DNA of 64,000 nucleotides from Epiperipatus broadwayi (GCA_028023455.1 JAQFVV010000284.1:1-64000); one strand, 5' to 3'; positions 49,733-63,301 are shown, numbered from the stretch's first letter. A program made the numbers and translations. Notes: generated by a model from the sequence alone, not told the origin.

Positions 49733-51686
49733 TAAACCAATCGGAATCTAAAATGAACCCACCTGCTAATTGCCAGCAACCTAATAAACGAAAAACGACT
49801 TGCTCCGAACAACAACTATATAAAAAACGAACTACTTATCTCTTAACGAAACTACTACTATTTATTATTATTTAATATTTGTTTACCTTCACTTCTCTTA
49901 AACGCTATATAAAACTTACTATTTAAAAATTATTATTTAAACTTAAGGGAAACAACACTAAGCATCGACAAATAAAATATTAACTAATATTTTATGATAT
50001 TTTGTCCTCCTAAATTTTCCTTACAGAAATGGTTGGTTTTCAGGCAAAGTGTCAACTATTAACAATAGCAAACTATTAATAACATTCAACACTCGACTAC
50101 CAAAATATATACCGATCAACTAAACACTTTATTATTATTTTTTAAAGAAGAAAAAAAATTCCTTAGGCACCAGCTAATTACATTAGAATTAGCATGTCCA
50201 TCTGATCAGCATAATCCAGTGCCTGAAACATCTGCTAGATCAGTCGTTTCTAACCACCTTCTAACAAACAAACAAAAAGTATATCTTAAACGCCTGCCTG
50301 TTCTAAACTGCTACTATTATTTATAAAACAAAAATAATTTTCCCCCTGAACCATTCTAAATAATACTTCGCTCCTTTAAAACTAATAATAAAAACATTAT
50401 ACTGAATACTAAACATTTATAGATTTAACTTGGTGAATCTTTTCTAAAATACTATTCTTAATGATTGGATTTTTTTCCTTCTACTCTTATTAAAAAAATA
50501 AATGTTTATACTTACCCGCAGGAATCAGAAATAAACATAAATATTTTAAGAGAAATAATTTAAATGTTTTACTTTATTTTAAAATAAATGCATTATTTTA
50601 TCTTATAATGAAACATACATACACTTCTTTTTTAAAAGATTAAAATAAACATTTTAATATATTACTTAAGCAAATAAATTATACATGTTACATCATATTT
50701 TATTATTATTATTTTTTAAGTTTAAGTAGAAAATCAAATCACACATTTATGCATGCCAAAAATATTATTTTATAGAAGCTGCTTTTACTTATTTATCATT
50801 TGCAAATATTATTTTTTTTTTTAAGTTTAAAGTTTATTCTTTTTTTTAAAGTTTAATTCAAAAAGTTCAAAGTTTTTTTATCTTTATTTTTAAAGAAAAT
50901 CGGAATGTTTATATATCAAAGTCAAATAATTACCTAGGTTTTTAAATATGACAGAAACAGTATAATGGAATTATCTCTGAACTCATCGATGACTGGTAAA
51001 AAAAATTTCATAGATTTTGTGTCCTGATATTTTCATGGCTGGTCTGGTGTTCCCCGCACTCTGCTGTCCATGTAGTTTATTTTAACATGATTATTTTCTG
51101 AACTATTCGCAGGTCTTAAATGCATAGAGAATAGCTTTTCGGTCAACTGCAAATAGGTTGGTTTTTAACAGTGCAACATTTTTGGAAATATTACTTCAAA
51201 ATATTTTATTAGAATACGAAAGTCAGAACCAAGAATAATAAAAATTGAGCTATTTATACTTTTTTTAAACAATGGAAAACTTTATTTTTAGCAGCTGCAT
51301 TCCTCTTGTGAAATAAAATAAGCTTCTAGCATCTACTTTTTATTAAAAATTGCATACACACATGCACATATATTTATTTAATTTATTATAAAATAAAACA
51401 AAATCTCTTTATTATTTTATTAAAAATTCATTTTAAAAATATTAAATCATTTATTTATTACAAGATTTTTTTTTTCTTTTAATCAAAAAAAAATATTTTA
51501 TTTTAAACAGCTTATTATTTTAAACAACTTATTATTTTAAACAGGTTAACAATTTATTTTATTCAATACAAAAATCCCCCCCCCTACTCTTTAGTTTTTA
51601 CATTTTATTCTTTTAATATTAAACTTTTATATATTTAAACATGGAATTCATAATAAATTAATTACATATCAATGTACTTTGGTACA
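49733..51686 (-). mobile_element. Putative solo LTR, copy B (1.95 kb, inverted)
   Basis: Minus-strand homologue of 10723-12614. On the minus strand it starts TGTACCAAAGTACATTGA and ends GGTTTA, beside (TA)n at both ends. The two copies share order along the whole length, including the region around GGCACCAGCTAATTACATTA. A poly-C run is present near 51578. No internal retrotransposon domain adjoins it. A solo LTR is the preferred call. Confidence 0.6.
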
Positions 51687-51776
51687 ATATATATATATAT
51701 CACAATGATGTCATTACAAAACCATTATGTTGTCTTTATAATATACTATTCTTTAAAATGAAATATATTCAATTTA

Positions 51777-51814
51777 TAGACAATTACATACTTAAAATAT
51801 ATAAATAATAAATT
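51777..51814 (+). repeat. 38-nt inverted end of PLE, left
   Basis: Reverse complement of 53203-53240 with one mismatch. Confidence 0.85.
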
Positions 51815-53100
51815 GGTGAAAAATTCTAAGGAAGTACTAAAAAGTCTGAATACTGTTAAATTAAATAGGAATGGTAATGTAGCATCATTTGATATAGAAA
51901 AAATCTATAAGAGTTTTTCTAGGATAGAAAGTATTAACATTGTAGTTAGAAAAGTCAAAGATGGGAAGATAATTTCAAAAGAATGGATAAAATTATAGAA
52001 GAGGTTTTAATCAAGATTAATGAGACTTTATATGTAAAATATAATAATGAATTTTGGAGTATTGAAAAATGATGAATAATGGGCTGTTCAATAAGTGGAA
52101 TTATGGCATCAACTATGGTTGATTGGATTGAGCAGAAAGTAATAGATAAGTATATTGAAAATGGAAAAATTATAAAGTATTTTAGGTATGTGGATGATAT
52201 TTTAGTTGTAGGAAATGGAAGAAGCATAATGAAAGCTTTTAATGAGCTTAATAAAAATATGTTTAATATTAAATTTACTATAGAAAATAATGAAGAAGGA
52301 ATAAAATATTTAGATTTATTAATAAAAAAGGATGAAAAATAAAAATGTTAGAGGAATGATACATCCAGAATCTTATCAACCTTGGTATCAAAAAATGGGG
52401 GTACTAATAGGAATAAAAGAAAAAAATGATAGGCTTACATTAAACGATAAAGATGCAATGGAGCAAAAATTTAAAATCCAAGATGAATACATTGAATATG
52501 GATATAATAGTAAAATTGTAAAAAATATTTTAATAAATAAAAATTTATATAAAAAAGTTAGCAATAAAAATAAAAGAAAAAATAAGAAATGGATTTCTAT
52601 TCCATATTCTAAGGATGTATATTAAATTCTGAATGATAAAAAAGAAAAAAATAAAGCTTAATATAGGTATTGGATGGAAAAATAGTAAATCTTTAAAAAA
52701 ACTTGTAAGTAATTCTAAAATAAGGAATGATAAGAATGATAGGGTAGGAATAGTTTATAAAATTATTGTAAAAGATGCAAGATGATATACATAGGTCAGT
52801 CAGCAAAAAGTAAAATAGAAAGGCGTAAAGAGCATGTTAGAGCTATAAATAGAAAAGATATTAAATCAGGTCCATTTTGCCATTTTTTAGAAACAGGACA
52901 CATTATGAATTGTGAAGAAAGTATTGAAGTCATCAAATATTGTAAAAATTATTAAAAAAAAGTATATGAAACATTGTATATACATGAAAATAAAGAAAAT
53001 GTATGAATTTAGTACAAAGGTCGGTAAAGGTAGGTGGAAAATGGTCATTAAATAAAAATTGGAAAATATAAAAATATCTTTATTGTTAAGTTTGACCTGT
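51815..53100 (+). pseudogene. Penelope-like element relic with RT motif C and GIY-YIG
   Basis: The fragment starts inside the reverse transcriptase at a motif A-like SFDIEKIYKSF (51813-51998). It continues with SISGIMASTMVDWIEQKV, then FRYVDDILVVG, the intact YVDD catalytic motif, and IKYLDLLIKK (52079-52342). A Lys-rich region follows (52332-52625), then a frameshifted GIY-YIG nuclease at about 52745-53000 (GIVYKI, then YIGQSAKSKIERRKEHV, then a GHIMNCEES region). The 5' part of the element is missing, so this is a 5'-truncated insertion. Stops and frameshifts make it inactive. It is a different PLE lineage from the pair at 42-47 kb. Confidence 0.8.
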
Positions 53101-53202
53101 AGATGATGTGTTAAAATGATATGTAAATCACGTGAATTTTTTCAATTGTTATAATATCTTGATAAGATTCATTTTTGAATGAAAATCGATTAGATATTAA
53201 TA

Positions 53203-53240
53203 AATTTATTATTTATATATTTTAAGTATTTAATTGTCTA
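53203..53240 (-). repeat. 38-nt inverted end of PLE, right
   Basis: Pairs with 51777-51814 (37 of 38 bases). It lies at the 3' end of the element, next to a short (TA)n run. Confidence 0.85.
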
Positions 53241-53917
53241 TATATATATATATAGTCTATAATGAATTCTATATTGAGAAGGTTGGTTTGCTGAGTTATA
53301 ACATTTTGTGTGATGAGGGGGTTTAATGGTTTATATGGATATGTAAGATGCAATATTACATTTTTCCCAACCAAAAAATTAAAGATTAGAGTAGTATCTT
53401 TAGTTTTATATTCTTATTTTATTTTTATTTTTTAACTAGTGTATATTGTTGCTTTAGATTTATAATTTATAACTGACTCTTATCTAATATTAGAATCAGT
53501 TTTACTTTATATTGATTGAAAAAAAAATGAGTATTTTAAGGTAGTCCTTTGAAAAATTGCTGTTGAATTTTATCAAAATATGTTATACAAGCATTATTTA
53601 AAAAGAATTTGCTAATCAAAATAGATAGTGGAATTTTATAATTTTCAGTATCCCTCTTGTAACATAAAAAACAAGCTTGTTTTAATTTCAAAATAAGAAT
53701 TATTAATTTTAATTAAACCTATTTTAATTGTTTAATTTATAATATATTTTTAATTCAAAATTATTTAATTCTTAACTTTTATTTCTGTGTAATATCGAAA
53801 ATATTACAAGAAATTGTCTGTGTTTATTACTACTTTTCCTTTCAATTTTAAATATATACAATATTACAAATCAATGTTTGTATTTCTTCAAAATAATATA
53901 TATATAAAGTTATAATT
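53241..53917. other. Gene-free AT-rich stretch
   Basis: Nothing recognised. Confidence 0.6.
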
Positions 53918-54207
53918 AAATATTAGAAAATACAATAATTAAAAGTTTATAAAGATATATCTATAACCGTCACTTGTAGTGTTTGTCAATTAATACTTTT
54001 AAAATGTCAGCTTTCCCATAATTCCATGATGTTAACTTTCCCATAATTCCGTGAACTTAATGTTTGCTGCTTGCCTATTAATTATCTCTTGCTGATATTT
54101 TAAAAGTGTTTTTTGACAAAAACTCCTAAGGTAATTGAAAGCACTTTTAAGTGAAGGTTATAGATATATTTTTATAAACTTTTAAGTACTGTATTTTCTA
54201 ATATTTA
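53918..54207. mobile_element. Fold-back element with ~57-bp arms
   Basis: Arms 53918-53974 and 54150-54207 are imperfect reverse complements containing GGTTATAGATATAT on the right arm. Between them the block CTTTCCCATAATTCC is present twice, 25 bp apart. A (CA)n and (TA)n run follows at 54218-54249. It is probably the end of a PLE or similar element. Confidence 0.6.
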
Positions 54208-54249
54208 TTTATAAATTTACACACACACACACATATATATATATATATG

Positions 54250-55736
54250 CACACACATTACTGTGTTGCTGTATGCCATGAGACACATAACCATCTCAAT
54301 ATATATTTATGGGTATATGTATTATTTGTAAATTATAATAAAAATTACAAAATAAACAATATTAACCTCAGGTTGAGAATGTTAATAGCTTAAAGATTGA
54401 TTGCTATCAACTAAAAAAAATATAGATATAAATTTTATTACATTATAATCCTTATTAATTGAATTTATGTGGACAAAAAGAAACGTTATGTGATTTTTCA
54501 GCAAATGTGTGTATCAATATTTGCCGATTTTTTTCTTATTACATTTTTTTCTATGACCACTTTATTCATGTAATGTTCTTATGTGCTGTAAATAAAAGAT
54601 ACATTTTCAATTGTGAGATTTTTCTGGTCAATGAAAACTGATGCAATAATACTCTAATTATGCATATTATTTTTATAATTTTAGAGTATATTGTATTCAT
54701 TATTTTTTTTGTTTCTAACCACATCTTCATTCTACAATATAGATTTTTAGCATACAGGTATAATTCCATAAATAGTATTACTTTACATTTTTATTTTTTA
54801 TGAATAGGTTTTTTTAATTATTAATTTATTTACATTTGGAGAAATATAATGCAAAATGTATTACTCTTTGAAAATATTATTAAACAAATTCAGATTGATT
54901 ATTATTAAAAAATATCAGATATCAATTATTATTATTTATTTATATTGATGTTATAAGACATTAATAAATCATTTCAATAAGTACAATTTGTCATTTAACA
55001 TATACGAATTTTTTTACTTTTTTTTTTTACTTTTATAGTTATATTATTTTTATTATATATAAAAAAGAAAGTTAACCTAACCATAACTATTTCATGTTTA
55101 TTCGTAAATTTGATGTAAAATAATTATTTCCTTTAGCATTATCAAATGTCCATGCACAAAATATTCTGTAAAAACATTACAGCAGATACACATATAAATC
55201 TGTAGATATTAAGCACAACAAATACATAAATGTGCTATATTAATAATGGAAGTTGGGTCTGAGCATTAAAACACTCACACATACCAAGTAACATGAAATC
55301 GACACAAATATTATACACATATAATAAACTCATGTATTTTTTTTTATTTTTCATTTTTGTATATTTTATGATATGTTATTTTTATGTATTTTGCTTCTCT
55401 CTGAAAAATTCAAATAGAGAAAAGCAAACTCTATTAAACAAATGGATCAAATGTTTGAACATTTTAGTAAAATAAATAATTAAAGCAATTGTTCCAACAT
55501 ACTTGTATATATATAATTTTAATTGCTTTTCTAAAAATTGAAATCTTTTTCTGAAATCAAAAAAAAAATGTTAATTGCTTTGGTAAAAACTTAATCAAAA
55601 AGCAAAATGTTTGATAATGAATGTTGTAATTAATTTTTTTTTTTTTTATATAGATAAAATAGAAATTATTTTGTATTGATATCTGTAATGAAGTGGTCTG
55701 GGTTTTCAAGATGGAAACCAAATTTTATATTAAACC
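54250..55736. other. Gene-free AT-rich stretch
   Basis: Short ORFs on both strands around 54459-54769 and 55293-55475 are unsupported. Poly-T runs are frequent. Confidence 0.5.
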
Positions 55737-55958
55737 CTAAAATGTAGAATTTAATCGGAAAAATATAAAGGAATGTTTATAATCTAAATGATAAGGTAAA
55801 TTGAAAGGATTGGCTGATTTATACTTCTCAGAGGGGATAACTGAATTGTTTTTGTATGATTGGGTTTGATAAGTTTCGGTCAGTGCTATATGATTCATTC
55901 TTTCTTTGGCAGTTGTTCTAGGCAAGTCATTCAATACTTTGCCTCCAGAATTCTTCAA
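55737..55958 (-). other. Unassigned short ORF
   Basis: 73-aa minus-strand frame with less biased composition than the chance ORFs around it (LPRTTAKERMNHIALTETYQ, FNLPYHLDYKHSFIFF). No family is recognised. It may be a transposon or pseudogene fragment. Confidence 0.2.
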
Positions 55959-56149
55959 TCATCCAGCTTCTTAGAGATTAATTTATGGACAAGACTACTG
56001 CTATTTTCTAAGAAATCTATTATACGGTTCTTTTAAGAACTCTTGATTTCTTAAGGATTTAATGAACCAGTCAAGATACCAAATGGACATTTAATAGTAA
56101 TTCTAATTATTATAATATAAAAAAGAAAGAAAAAGATATGAAGCAATCT

Positions 56150-56385
56150 ACTAGAGATTCCAGTGAAATGATAATGACCATGGGGTAGACAACCAGCCAG
56201 TGCACCACTCTTTCTCTGTCCAAATCACCAAGAAGTGATCATGTCAGTTCCAGCCGGCTACAATGATGACAACAGCCGCCTTGCCTATGCCTGAATGAGA
56301 TGAAATCCTCACTGCACAGTTAGTTGAATTGAAACTGCTCAAAGCTCAGTTAGAAGATGAAGATGCCTACATAAGTTTCTTTTAC
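56150..56385 (+). pseudogene. GC-richer coding-like fragment, unassigned
   Basis: Composition rises sharply in G and C. One plus-strand frame, with stops, contains EILTAQLVELKLLKAQLEDE, a Leu-rich amphipathic helix that looks like real protein. No gene can be named. Either an old processed pseudogene or an isolated exon would fit. Confidence 0.3.
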
Positions 56386-57527
56386 AAATATTTTATTAAT
56401 ATTGAAATAATTAACTCTGATATTTCCGATTAAATATATTATTATTTTTTATTATTATTAATCATTTAAAAAAAGAGAGAGTTGTGTCTTGAATATGTAT
56501 AATGAATTTACAGTTATTACTGGCATAAATGATAAAGCTTTTACTTAAATATTTTGAGTCAATTTTTCTATTTTAAATTCTAGTATTTTCAACAGAGGTT
56601 GCAATTAGATTCTTTTTGTTGCTATTCGTTTTCACTCTTGTCATTACTCCTGAAATTTGTCATACATAAATATACATGTGTATATATGCGCACATATGCT
56701 TTAAATATTCGGCAAATATGATACCTCATGTTGAATATTTAAAAATATATTTATCTGTATATTCTGTTAAGTTATATTTTTTGTCACTGCTGCACCTCAC
56801 GATGCATGCAAAAAGGGATTTATTTATTATAGATTCCCTGTAAGCAAGTCCTCTAATAACTTTATATTTAGAATAGTAGTAAGTGTATAATTGTGCTGCA
56901 CGTATATACATGTATAAGAATTTATTATAAAAGGAAAATAGATACAGTACTTCATGTTGAGTACTAAATGGTATCTGAAATACGCAACCTTATTGACATG
57001 TTGAAAAATATGAAATTAGTGAAATATTTCATAGTGCAAATATACTTATGCAGAATTGTTGTTTTTTTTATTATATTTACTATCAATAAAAAAGGTTTTA
57101 AAGTCCTGAGTAAAAGTGTATGCCTGGATAACTGAAAATCTCTTATCGTAAAACATCTGTATATCAAATCACACAAAGTATAAATTATTTCTACAGGGTA
57201 AAAAAGGCTCAGATCACTTCCATTCTTTATAAAATATTGTATTGTAAATAGATTTATGGGGTTTATCTATTTTTGTATTCATTTCAATTGTATATATATA
57301 TATTTTATCTACTTAAAAGCATCAAATATATATACAGGTTATGATAATAATTCATTTTATTTATTTTTATATTATTTTAAGTATGACGGTGGTGGGTATT
57401 TGGGATTAAATAAATATTTAATCATAATATTAAACTTGTTTCATTTTGGTATTATTATTTATTTGATAAAATGTATTCTTTCCTTATCAACCATGTACCT
57501 GTAATAACCATTTAACTTACCCATTTG
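56386..57527. other. Gene-free AT-rich stretch
   Basis: ORFs at 56726-56911, 56964-57176 and 57256-57504 lack motifs. Nothing else is recognised. Confidence 0.5.
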
Positions 57528-57600
57528 AAGACCCTAGATGTAGATGACTGAGCTAGACACATGAGATATCGCTCTACCAGGGTGTTAAATCTTATTCTTA
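57528..57600 (-). repeat. Possible tRNA-related SINE remnant
   Basis: The minus strand contains CCTGGTAGAGCGATATCTCA, like the 3' half of a tRNA D-arm, and further on TAGCTCAGTC. It does not fold as a full tRNA. A SINE remnant is likely but weakly supported. Confidence 0.3.
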
Positions 57601-57682
57601 TGTTTCGCTGAACATAAAGGAACTCACATCCTTCTAGGAGGGGGAAAATTCATTTTCTGATTCTTTTCTAGAAGTGGCGTGC

Positions 57683-57709
57683 AAAAGTCTATTTTGTAAA
57701 TAGACTTTT
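57683..57709. repeat. Perfect 12-bp stem hairpin, 3-nt loop
   Basis: AAAAGTCTATTT and AAATAGACTTTT pair around TGT. Confidence 0.7.
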
Positions 57710-57982
57710 CAAAGGTGTGTACTCACCATAAAGTTCTAAATATTCGGGCATTCAAATAAGATATCAACTAAAGGGTGTTTTTAACTGGCAGAGTCCTGTA
57801 AATTCACTCTTTCTATCAGTTTAGCTGGAAGTACCAATATGTATAAGTACAGATAATCGGCTAAATTGATATCCATTTCTTTCCCTGTTAAATCTTGGTC
57901 ACTTCATGCTCAGTGTAAGATTAGGATTAGAAATCTGCAAGGGAGTATGGTCCGGTATAATATATATATATATTAAAAAAAA

Positions 57983-58197
57983 GTTGAAAAGAAAGTTACT
58001 GTTAACACTAACTGAAATAATTATACAAATATATAAACCATTATACAATTACAAATATCTAGTAACGCCCTCTGTTTAAAAGTCTATATCTCAATAATAG
58101 AAAATAAAAGAAAGGGGTTGATAAAGAAATTAACAGTGTTTTGATCATTTTGAAGTTGGGCGTTATTTGATATTTGTAATTGTATAATGGTTTATAT
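57983..58197. mobile_element. MITE-like element with CCCTCTGT-type inverted repeats
   Basis: The left end matches 21393-21510 (GAAAGTTACTGTTAACACTA, then TACAAATATCTAGTAACGCC). The right end (GGGCGTTATTTGATATTTGT, 58157 on) is a partial reverse complement of the left. (TA)n lies on both sides. This is a compact, internally deleted relative of the 3-kb element at 21393-24447. Confidence 0.75.
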
Positions 58198-58210
58198 ATA
58201 TATATATATC

Positions 58211-58830
58211 CGTTTTATGACCATAATAAGTCAAATATTTATTGTTTTAACTTCAAATATAATAATGTAAAAATATTGCAAATTAAAAAAAAAAACAAGA
58301 AAAGGAAAAAAAAGAAAGCTATGATAATATAAAAATACAAACAATAATTAATTAACAGACAGCCAATGATCATTAAGATCATGGAATTGTGAGAAGGTTA
58401 ACTTTTCAAATTGTTAATTGACAAAGATGTGATGTGCCACACTGTGACTTCTTATACAGAGTCAGATATCTCTCAGCAACCATGTCCAGAGAAACCTGTT
58501 AACCACTTTTTATCTTTTCTTTCCATTCTCCATTCTATGTTTTCCCATAATCTGCTCCATAATATTTCCACAACACAATCTTTGTCAACTCCATAGCCTT
58601 ATTATCTAAACCCCTCTTATCTTTTCCCAAACTCAGCATAAAAAAACAATAACCCACTTTCTATATAATCACTTTGTTCATATTTATTCTTCTATAACTT
58701 TATTATTGTACCATTTCTGCTTTCAAGCATTTACATTGAGTTAAAAAATGCCTAATATATTCTATGCCTTCCTTAAACAACCTGCAGGCTAAATCACTCA
58801 TATTTTTCTATTTGTATGTATAGTTTCTTG
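58211..58830. other. Gene-free stretch
   Basis: No supported gene. The 58411-58596 ORF has no recognised domain. The right part may be the 3' end of the non-LTR element that follows on the minus strand. Confidence 0.45.
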
Positions 58831-58833
58831 TTG

Positions 58834-60530
58834 CTAAAGATCCCTTCTAGCCTTAAAGAATAAACTAGTTTCTTTGCTATTATCATAAATAAATGTGCAC
58901 CCAATATTTTGTTTACTTCTATATATGTTTAAACTGTTTTTACACTCCATACTAGTTATGCATTTCTCCAACTCCCTATTCTTTATTAATGTATGTATTC
59001 TTTTATCCCATTCCTTACAATTATAACACTCAACAACCATCCTAACACAATAATCACACCTTTATCCAAATCTTCTGCATACCACATAACTTTTCTCATC
59101 CATCTTGTTGCCTACTCTTTATTTGTAATCCAATTAAATACAATTTTGCCTATTCTTTTATTATGCATAAAAGGCAATCTACCAAACATTTTCATTTTTC
59201 TTTTTGCATATTTCATATAAAAACTCCTTTGCTGTCCCCCCCATCTGCATCTAAGGCATGTCTTTCTACTTTCTTTTGTACTTTTTCTAAGTAATCTAAT
59301 ACCCCTTTCCTAACACATAATACATCATTGTTGTATGTGAATTCTGCTCTGAAACTATCTTCCATACAATTCTAGCTACATCATATTTATTATATGAAAA
59401 CACTTAACTTTTTATCAATCCCTTTTTTTTATTTGCTTCATTTATTAATTTTTTCTCTCCTATTTACTCAGGCAATTTTTCTGATTACTTAAGATGATTC
59501 CCAAATAACTATATCTATTCAACACATTTAACTTTGTATTCACCAATAAAAATTCTTTAGCTTTTTTTCCCAATATTAAACATCATTATATTTAATTTTT
59601 TTTCACTAAATTTAATCCCCATTTCTTTACTCACCCTTGCACATGTACTCTGCATAACTTTCATATCTTCTTTTTTATCTGCACACAAAAAGACATAAAA
59701 AAGATGCAACAAAGTATATACTCCCTTGTAATCTATTAAAGATATCTTTATCCCTCTTCCTAATCTTTCTATTGCTCTCTCCATTTCAATCAAATACAAC
59801 AAAATATGTGACATAGGGTATACTTGTCTTAGTCACAACCTATTTCTAACTTTAACTGATGCTATATCCCCTAATTGATATGTATAGTAATTATTTTCAT
59901 ATAATTTCTTCATAATATCCACTAAAATTTCATCTATTCCCATATTTTCTAAACTTACCCATAAACTACTCTTACTTACTCTATCATATGCCTTCTCTAT
60001 ATCTATAACACTCATACATAGCTGTTTACCTAAATTCCTACTCATATCTATAAGTTGTGTAACTACAAATAAACTATCTCCTATGTGCCTATCTGATCTA
60101 AATCCTCATTGCATTTCCTCCACTACATTATTTTTTTCCATGCATTTTGCAACTGAATCTTACCCTTTCCTTTAAATAATAATCTTATTTTTGTATTCTC
60201 CAACTACCTGGAAAAACTTTCTTCTGTACTATCTTATTAAAATATAATAAAAGCTTTATTTTGCCCTATGCCCTAAATTCATTACCATCTCTGCTGCCCA
60301 TCCATCTAAACCTGTTGCCTTTCCACTTTTCAATTTTTTCCCTGTCTCATTCAGTTCATTGTTTGTAAACCTAATATTTCCATTACTATATGCTTTCATA
60401 TTTTCTCTCACTTTATCCTTCACACATAGCATCTTTGCTATATCCATTACATACCTATTTAAGATTCTCTCTAATTCTTCTCTAGAGTTTACACTCTATT
60501 CCCTCATCATGGAGTAATACTGTATTTCTC
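58834..60530 (-). pseudogene. Non-LTR retrotransposon reverse transcriptase relic
   Basis: Minus-strand pieces in N-to-C order: KSGKATGLDGWAAEMV (60256-60447), an early fingers motif; SVIDIEKAYDRVSKSSLW (59833-60045), reverse transcriptase motif A; and CADKKEDMKVMQ.. with GIKFSEKKLNIM (59557-59814), the region just after the catalytic YADD motif, which has itself decayed. A C-terminal piece with closely spaced Cys (58834-59040) follows. The order and DxxKAYDRV wording are typical of LINE-type elements that reverse transcribe at a nicked target. Clade (Jockey, RTE or relative) cannot be fixed by eye. Many frameshifts and stops. Confidence 0.75.
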
Positions 60531-61508
60531 TCTTACATTTCTTCTTTTAATGTAATTCCAAAACTTTTTACTATGAGGGTAGTTGCAAGCATTCCTATGT
60601 GGATAAAAAATTTTAAAGTTGTACTTTACTTATATCTAATTCCTGTATTTATCAATATTCAATTATAAGAGTACTATATTAATTCCATTAATATGAGCAT
60701 GCGGACAAATTGAACATGAAAAGAAATATGGCGACATGTTGGAAAAAGGAGAAATTTAAATACTTTACCATAACATTATTACAGACACAAAAGATATCTT
60801 TGAAAGATGACCTTAAACACATGCCACTCCCAGAAGAAAAAATAATTCTCCTCCTGAAAGGATATGCAATTTCAAATATTATTGGGCATATATGCAGGTA
60901 AATAATTATTCAAACAAAACTAATAAACAAATATCCTCGTGATAAATAAAGATTTAAGACCCAGTAAGATGATATCCCATTTGCTAGCTCAGCATACTCT
61001 ATTCTCAGTTAAAAGAATGGGGATCTGAAAACTTGCCCAATTAATTAATAATTTGGTTAGAGAAAGTAAATGACAAAGAGAATAAAAATATATGGCAGTA
61101 GTCACTTTTGGAATTATAATATAAATCTTTTATTAGCCCATTACCCCATATCATTTATAATATGATAATAAAAATTAACATTCCAAGATTGATTAAATAT
61201 ATAAAACGAATATTATACACTACATATATCTTTTTAATAAAACAAAACTATAATGATAAAGAAATACTTGACAAAGCAATTATTAGACTAAATAAAGGAA
61301 AATTTCTTTCTTAATAAGAAAAAATGGATTAAATAACTAATACGTGAGAGATAGTGATCTGTGGATTATAAACTCACACACGTGCATTAAGCAAACAAGG
61401 AAAAATTAACAAGTTACATGAAAGGTGTGTTTGTGTACATATGTACATAAAACATATATTTACAAAATGTATATTAAATTTAAATAAAATAAACACAAAA
61501 AAAAAATA
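60531..61508. other. Gene-free stretch
   Basis: The 63-aa ORF at 60710-60901 contains a Lys-rich segment ending in KGYAISNIIGHICR and has no known family. Otherwise AT-rich noncoding. Confidence 0.4.
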
Positions 61509-61784
61509 GTGTACCCGATAAAGTCTATAAGCTTCACCCTTCTGTGGATTTTGAGTGGCTATACATCTACTGCAGCAAGGGCTGGACTTGAATGCAGCAC
61601 AAGTTTATGGAATTTATCATCATCATCAGGGGTGTTTGAATCTCTGCATTTACATTCTTTTGGGATGGCAGGAGCAGAGCTGGATGGATACGCTGAAGTG
61701 GGCTTCTACCCCATAATCATTATATACACAGGAAAGTGCTTGATTGGCATCTTTAGGCTGGACAATGGATATTATGCACTCTAA
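61509..61784 (+). other. GC-richer island with short ORF, unassigned
   Basis: 91-aa open frame in a patch richer in G and C, with a Ser/Ala/Gly-rich sequence. No domain is seen. It includes a short CAT repeat (61616-61627). Repeat-derived sequence is more likely than a gene. Confidence 0.25.
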
Positions 61785-63226
61785 ACTGTCTTTTCTTGTT
61801 TTATGAATTCTAGATTAATTACTGGTTTCAATGGTGTGTTGCAATTAAACTTTCATCGGCATTAACTAAGTATCTGGTGGAATAATCATCTGTTCATCAT
61901 TTACATTTCCAATAGTTAGCTATATAACTGATGTATACTCAACACCACTTAATTGTCCGATGTTTTCATCATTGACTATTGACTGGTTAACTGCTCAAAC
62001 GGTTATTTGAGTGATGGCGTGAATTAGTGTCTGTTGGTTCAGAATGACTGAATGATTTTTTTTTAATTAGAGTAAATCCCACGGATTACAGTAAATCAGC
62101 ATGCTTGCTCATTTCAAGACTTCACGTGGTTTCATTAACAGCATTAGCTTAACAATAAAATTAGACTTAGGCTCCTAATAAGATTTGCCTTTGAAAAACA
62201 AAAATGAACTCCCTTCTCACAACTTCAGAACAGATATATATCCTCTCAATACACCCTCTATTCAAGTATCCCTCCAAGAAAAAAAAATAATTAAATTGTT
62301 TTTTTTAGTTTTACTAATTGGTTTAGACAATTCATGAAACATTCCAATGCAATCGCCTAAGTGCTCTCAAGAATTTTTTTCCAATTAGTTTTTTTTATCT
62401 CCATTCAGATCACAATATCATTAGTGAAATTTTCAATGAATGATAACATCTTTTTCATTTTTTTAGTAATTACATTATCACAATCGAAGTTTAAAAAAAA
62501 AAATTCTCTTAAATTGGACATTCCTCTCACCATACATGATCGCAAGTTTAATCAAGTTCTTTTTATCCAGTTAAAATTATTTTAGAATAAACAGCAAATC
62601 AGAATGCAACTGAAGAGAAAAACAACCATTAAATTTTGATATTGAAATTATTTTTAACTTATTTTTAAATAGTAATATTTCAAATTTTCCTTTTTACATT
62701 GGTTGTAAACACTAAAAAATAAATACAGAATCACAATTTGTTAAATAAACGCCACCGTTTCTTTAACAAACAAAAAAATTTAAAATTATAAATACATTTT
62801 GGCATTTCTTTTTCTTTTAAAAAAAAAAAAAAAAATTACAAATACATATTTCTAAGCCTTTAAATATTGGCATTACTCATATATGTGTGTGAGTTTATGT
62901 TATAGACACAGTTCTCTCTTAATTTTATAACAAAGTTTGATTATATAAATCGTATATCCATCACCCCATTTATGGCTTTTTATGTATTTTAGGCCATTAA
63001 TTTATTTAACATTATCTTGTGCTTGGCCACATCAAATGTGCCTGGTACAATATATATATATATATATAATTCTTTATTAATAATTCAATTTATATTGTGT
63101 AAGTTGTTTAATTTTTATAAAAGAACGTTTATAGCTGCATATCGAATAAGTCAATGTGTTTCACAGATTGAGCTTTATGGTTTTTCCAACTAACCAACTC
63201 ACCAACAGGGTTCAAATCTAACCCAC

Positions 63227-63229
<3 letters not shown>
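61785..63229. other. Gene-free stretch
   Basis: AT-rich, with a long A run at 62819-62835 and a (TA)n run at 63050-63069. CTGGTACAATATAT near 63042 resembles the outer tip of the solo LTR at 51673-51695 but no further similarity is clear. A GGTTCAAATCT B-box-like site lies at 63209. Confidence 0.45.
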
Positions 63230-63265
<36 letters not shown>

Positions 63266-63301
63266 ATTATATATATATATATATATATATATATAATCAA
63301 A
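63230..63301. repeat. (TA)n tracts with internal ATTTGATT break
   Basis: Two TA runs separated by TTTGATT; the second ends in AATCAAAA, making a small inverted repeat. Confidence 0.9.
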
